A stretch of 64,000 nt of DNA from Sambucus nigra (Eukaryota; Streptophyta; Magnoliopsida; Dipsacales; Adoxaceae), in assembly GCA_949130495.1 (NCBI GenBank), contig OX422208.1, positions 638,114,523 to 638,178,522 on the forward strand, read 5' to 3'. The notes beneath the pieces were generated by a model, which saw only the letters and a program-made list of their open reading frames with translations, made no database searches and had not been told where the DNA came from. Position 1 is the first letter of the stretch; each line of letters starts with the position of its first letter. Shown piece after piece: positions 62,893 through 64,000 of this stretch. Made by a program: the position numbers and the translations under genes.

Positions 62893-64000
62893 TCTATGCC
62901 AGTACAGACTAAAAACATTTGAATTATCAAATAAAATGTCTTATTCAAATATAATACCCTCCCATGAACCCAAAACTGAAAAGGTACTAAAAATGCAAGT
63001 CTTTAACCTTTCTTCAAAAATCTTCAACTTGAAATCTTCAAATCTCTAACTTTTCTTTGTCATCATCATGGTGTGCAAAATAATGATCCTCAAATTTTCT
63101 ACCTACACACATGAGATAAGAAACAAATACCTCGTGACATACCGATTTTGAAATGAGATAAACCTAAATAAAAAAAGTTTCAAATTTCAAATCTGCCCCA
63201 TAATTCAAACTCTTCCATTAAATCATAATTCGTTCTCTCCCTTTTTATTTATCCAAAATAGACATGGAAAAGAATAATTACAAATAAACATGGAGTGTCA
63301 TGACAATCAAAGCAAATCAACTATGATCATCAAGGATAAACTTGAAAGCATTCACCAACTATTTTTGACTTTTCAATTTTTTTTCAACAAAATCAGATTT
63401 ACAAAAAAATCTCACACCATGAATTTACACTAAGATAACCAAATTGTGCAAACGAAATGAATGGGTGTGAACATATTCAATAGGTAAATCAACTCAAACA
63501 TATATAACAAATGTACACGATGAATATGGATACTCCGAACGAATGAAATTCACAATCATCCTTAGGTATAAAAATTGTTGAATTCAAATAACATTGACTT
63601 CATCAAATCAACAAATCAAAATCTAAAATAATTTCCCCACTAATAACGTCTAAAACTATTTAATGCTTTTTTAAGACATTGCCAGGACTTGCAAACCCGT
63701 TGTTTACATATTTCCAACCAAACTTCCTCAAATATATATCTTTTTCAAGCTATTTTGAGGATTCTATTTTTTTCTCAACTTAGAGAAATCCCATTGGCCC
63801 CTTTTTGGCCGATGATTATTTTTATTGCCTTAAATTTGTCTCAGTCTCTTTTAAATGGGGGTTTCCATGACGTGATTACTATTCACTCGCAGTCCTTTTT
63901 CATGTTCACTCATCATTTTTTTATATTAAAAAATTTCTCACAGGCAACGGTTCTTATATGCACTCTTTCATTGTCAAGTTTTATCGCATATGGTTCATTT
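62893..64000 (-). other. Non-coding 3' interior of element J
   Basis: AT-rich, with no ORF of note on either strand; it runs off the right edge. By analogy with A it would be the non-coding stretch between gag and the polypurine tract. Confidence 0.45.

Overview
This is repeat-dense nuclear DNA from a flowering plant, most likely a eudicot. I infer that from the AT-rich composition, Copia and Tat-type Gypsy elements, initiator-Met-type primer-binding sites, CACTA (TNP2) transposase remains and an L1-type LINE. I recognise no host gene, tRNA, rRNA or CRISPR array. Nearly every base that can be assigned belongs to a nested set of transposable elements, and every coding region is broken.

Left half (1-35255). 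An outer CACTA element on the minus strand (TNP2 remains 31840-33300, terminus 35233-35255) holds a fragment of a Copia-like LTR (K, 31462-31830). K is cut by a minus-strand Tat-type Gypsy element (C, 6829-31461). C is in turn split by two insertions. The first is a gag-only Copia-type element (A, 1-6828, running off the left edge). The second is a complete plus-strand Tat element (B, 11824-27338) with two 584-bp LTRs and the target duplication ACAAG. B landed inside the pol frame of C. B carries gag, protease, reverse transcriptase, two RNase H domains, integrase, a tandem-repeat 3' region and a large antisense, apparently spliced extra ORF. That extra ORF is interrupted by a 3.16-kb solo LTR (D1, TSD CCTTT). 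C has a homologous antisense ORF with an intron at a matching place.

Right half (35256-64000). A plus-strand CACTA TNP2 gene is shredded from about 36.1 to 55.3 kb. The insertions are a 7.2-kb LTR element (E, TSD GGTTT) that contains a second D-type LTR, an 821-bp element with about 40-bp ends (F, TSD TTGTT), a minus-strand non-autonomous LTR element (G, TSD ATCTC) and a 5'-truncated LINE. A 3.6-kb solo LTR (H, TSD ATTTG) separates the CACTA 3' part from its presumed subterminal repeat array (59944-60400). The right edge holds an LTR fragment (I) and the 3' LTR of a minus-strand Copia-like element (J).

Five insertions have exact 5-bp target duplications visible here (B, D1, E, F, G) and H makes a sixth. 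Removing B, D1, E or G brings back a continuous reading frame of the host element, so the order of insertion can be read directly. The least ordinary items are the paired spliced antisense ORFs, the tandem-repeat linker between the RNase H domains of B, the arrays of a TCGAAC-type palindrome upstream of the TATA box in three Copia-like LTRs, the ultra-short-LTR element F, the hybrid interior of E, and a hairpin-like motif conserved between the D and H LTR families.
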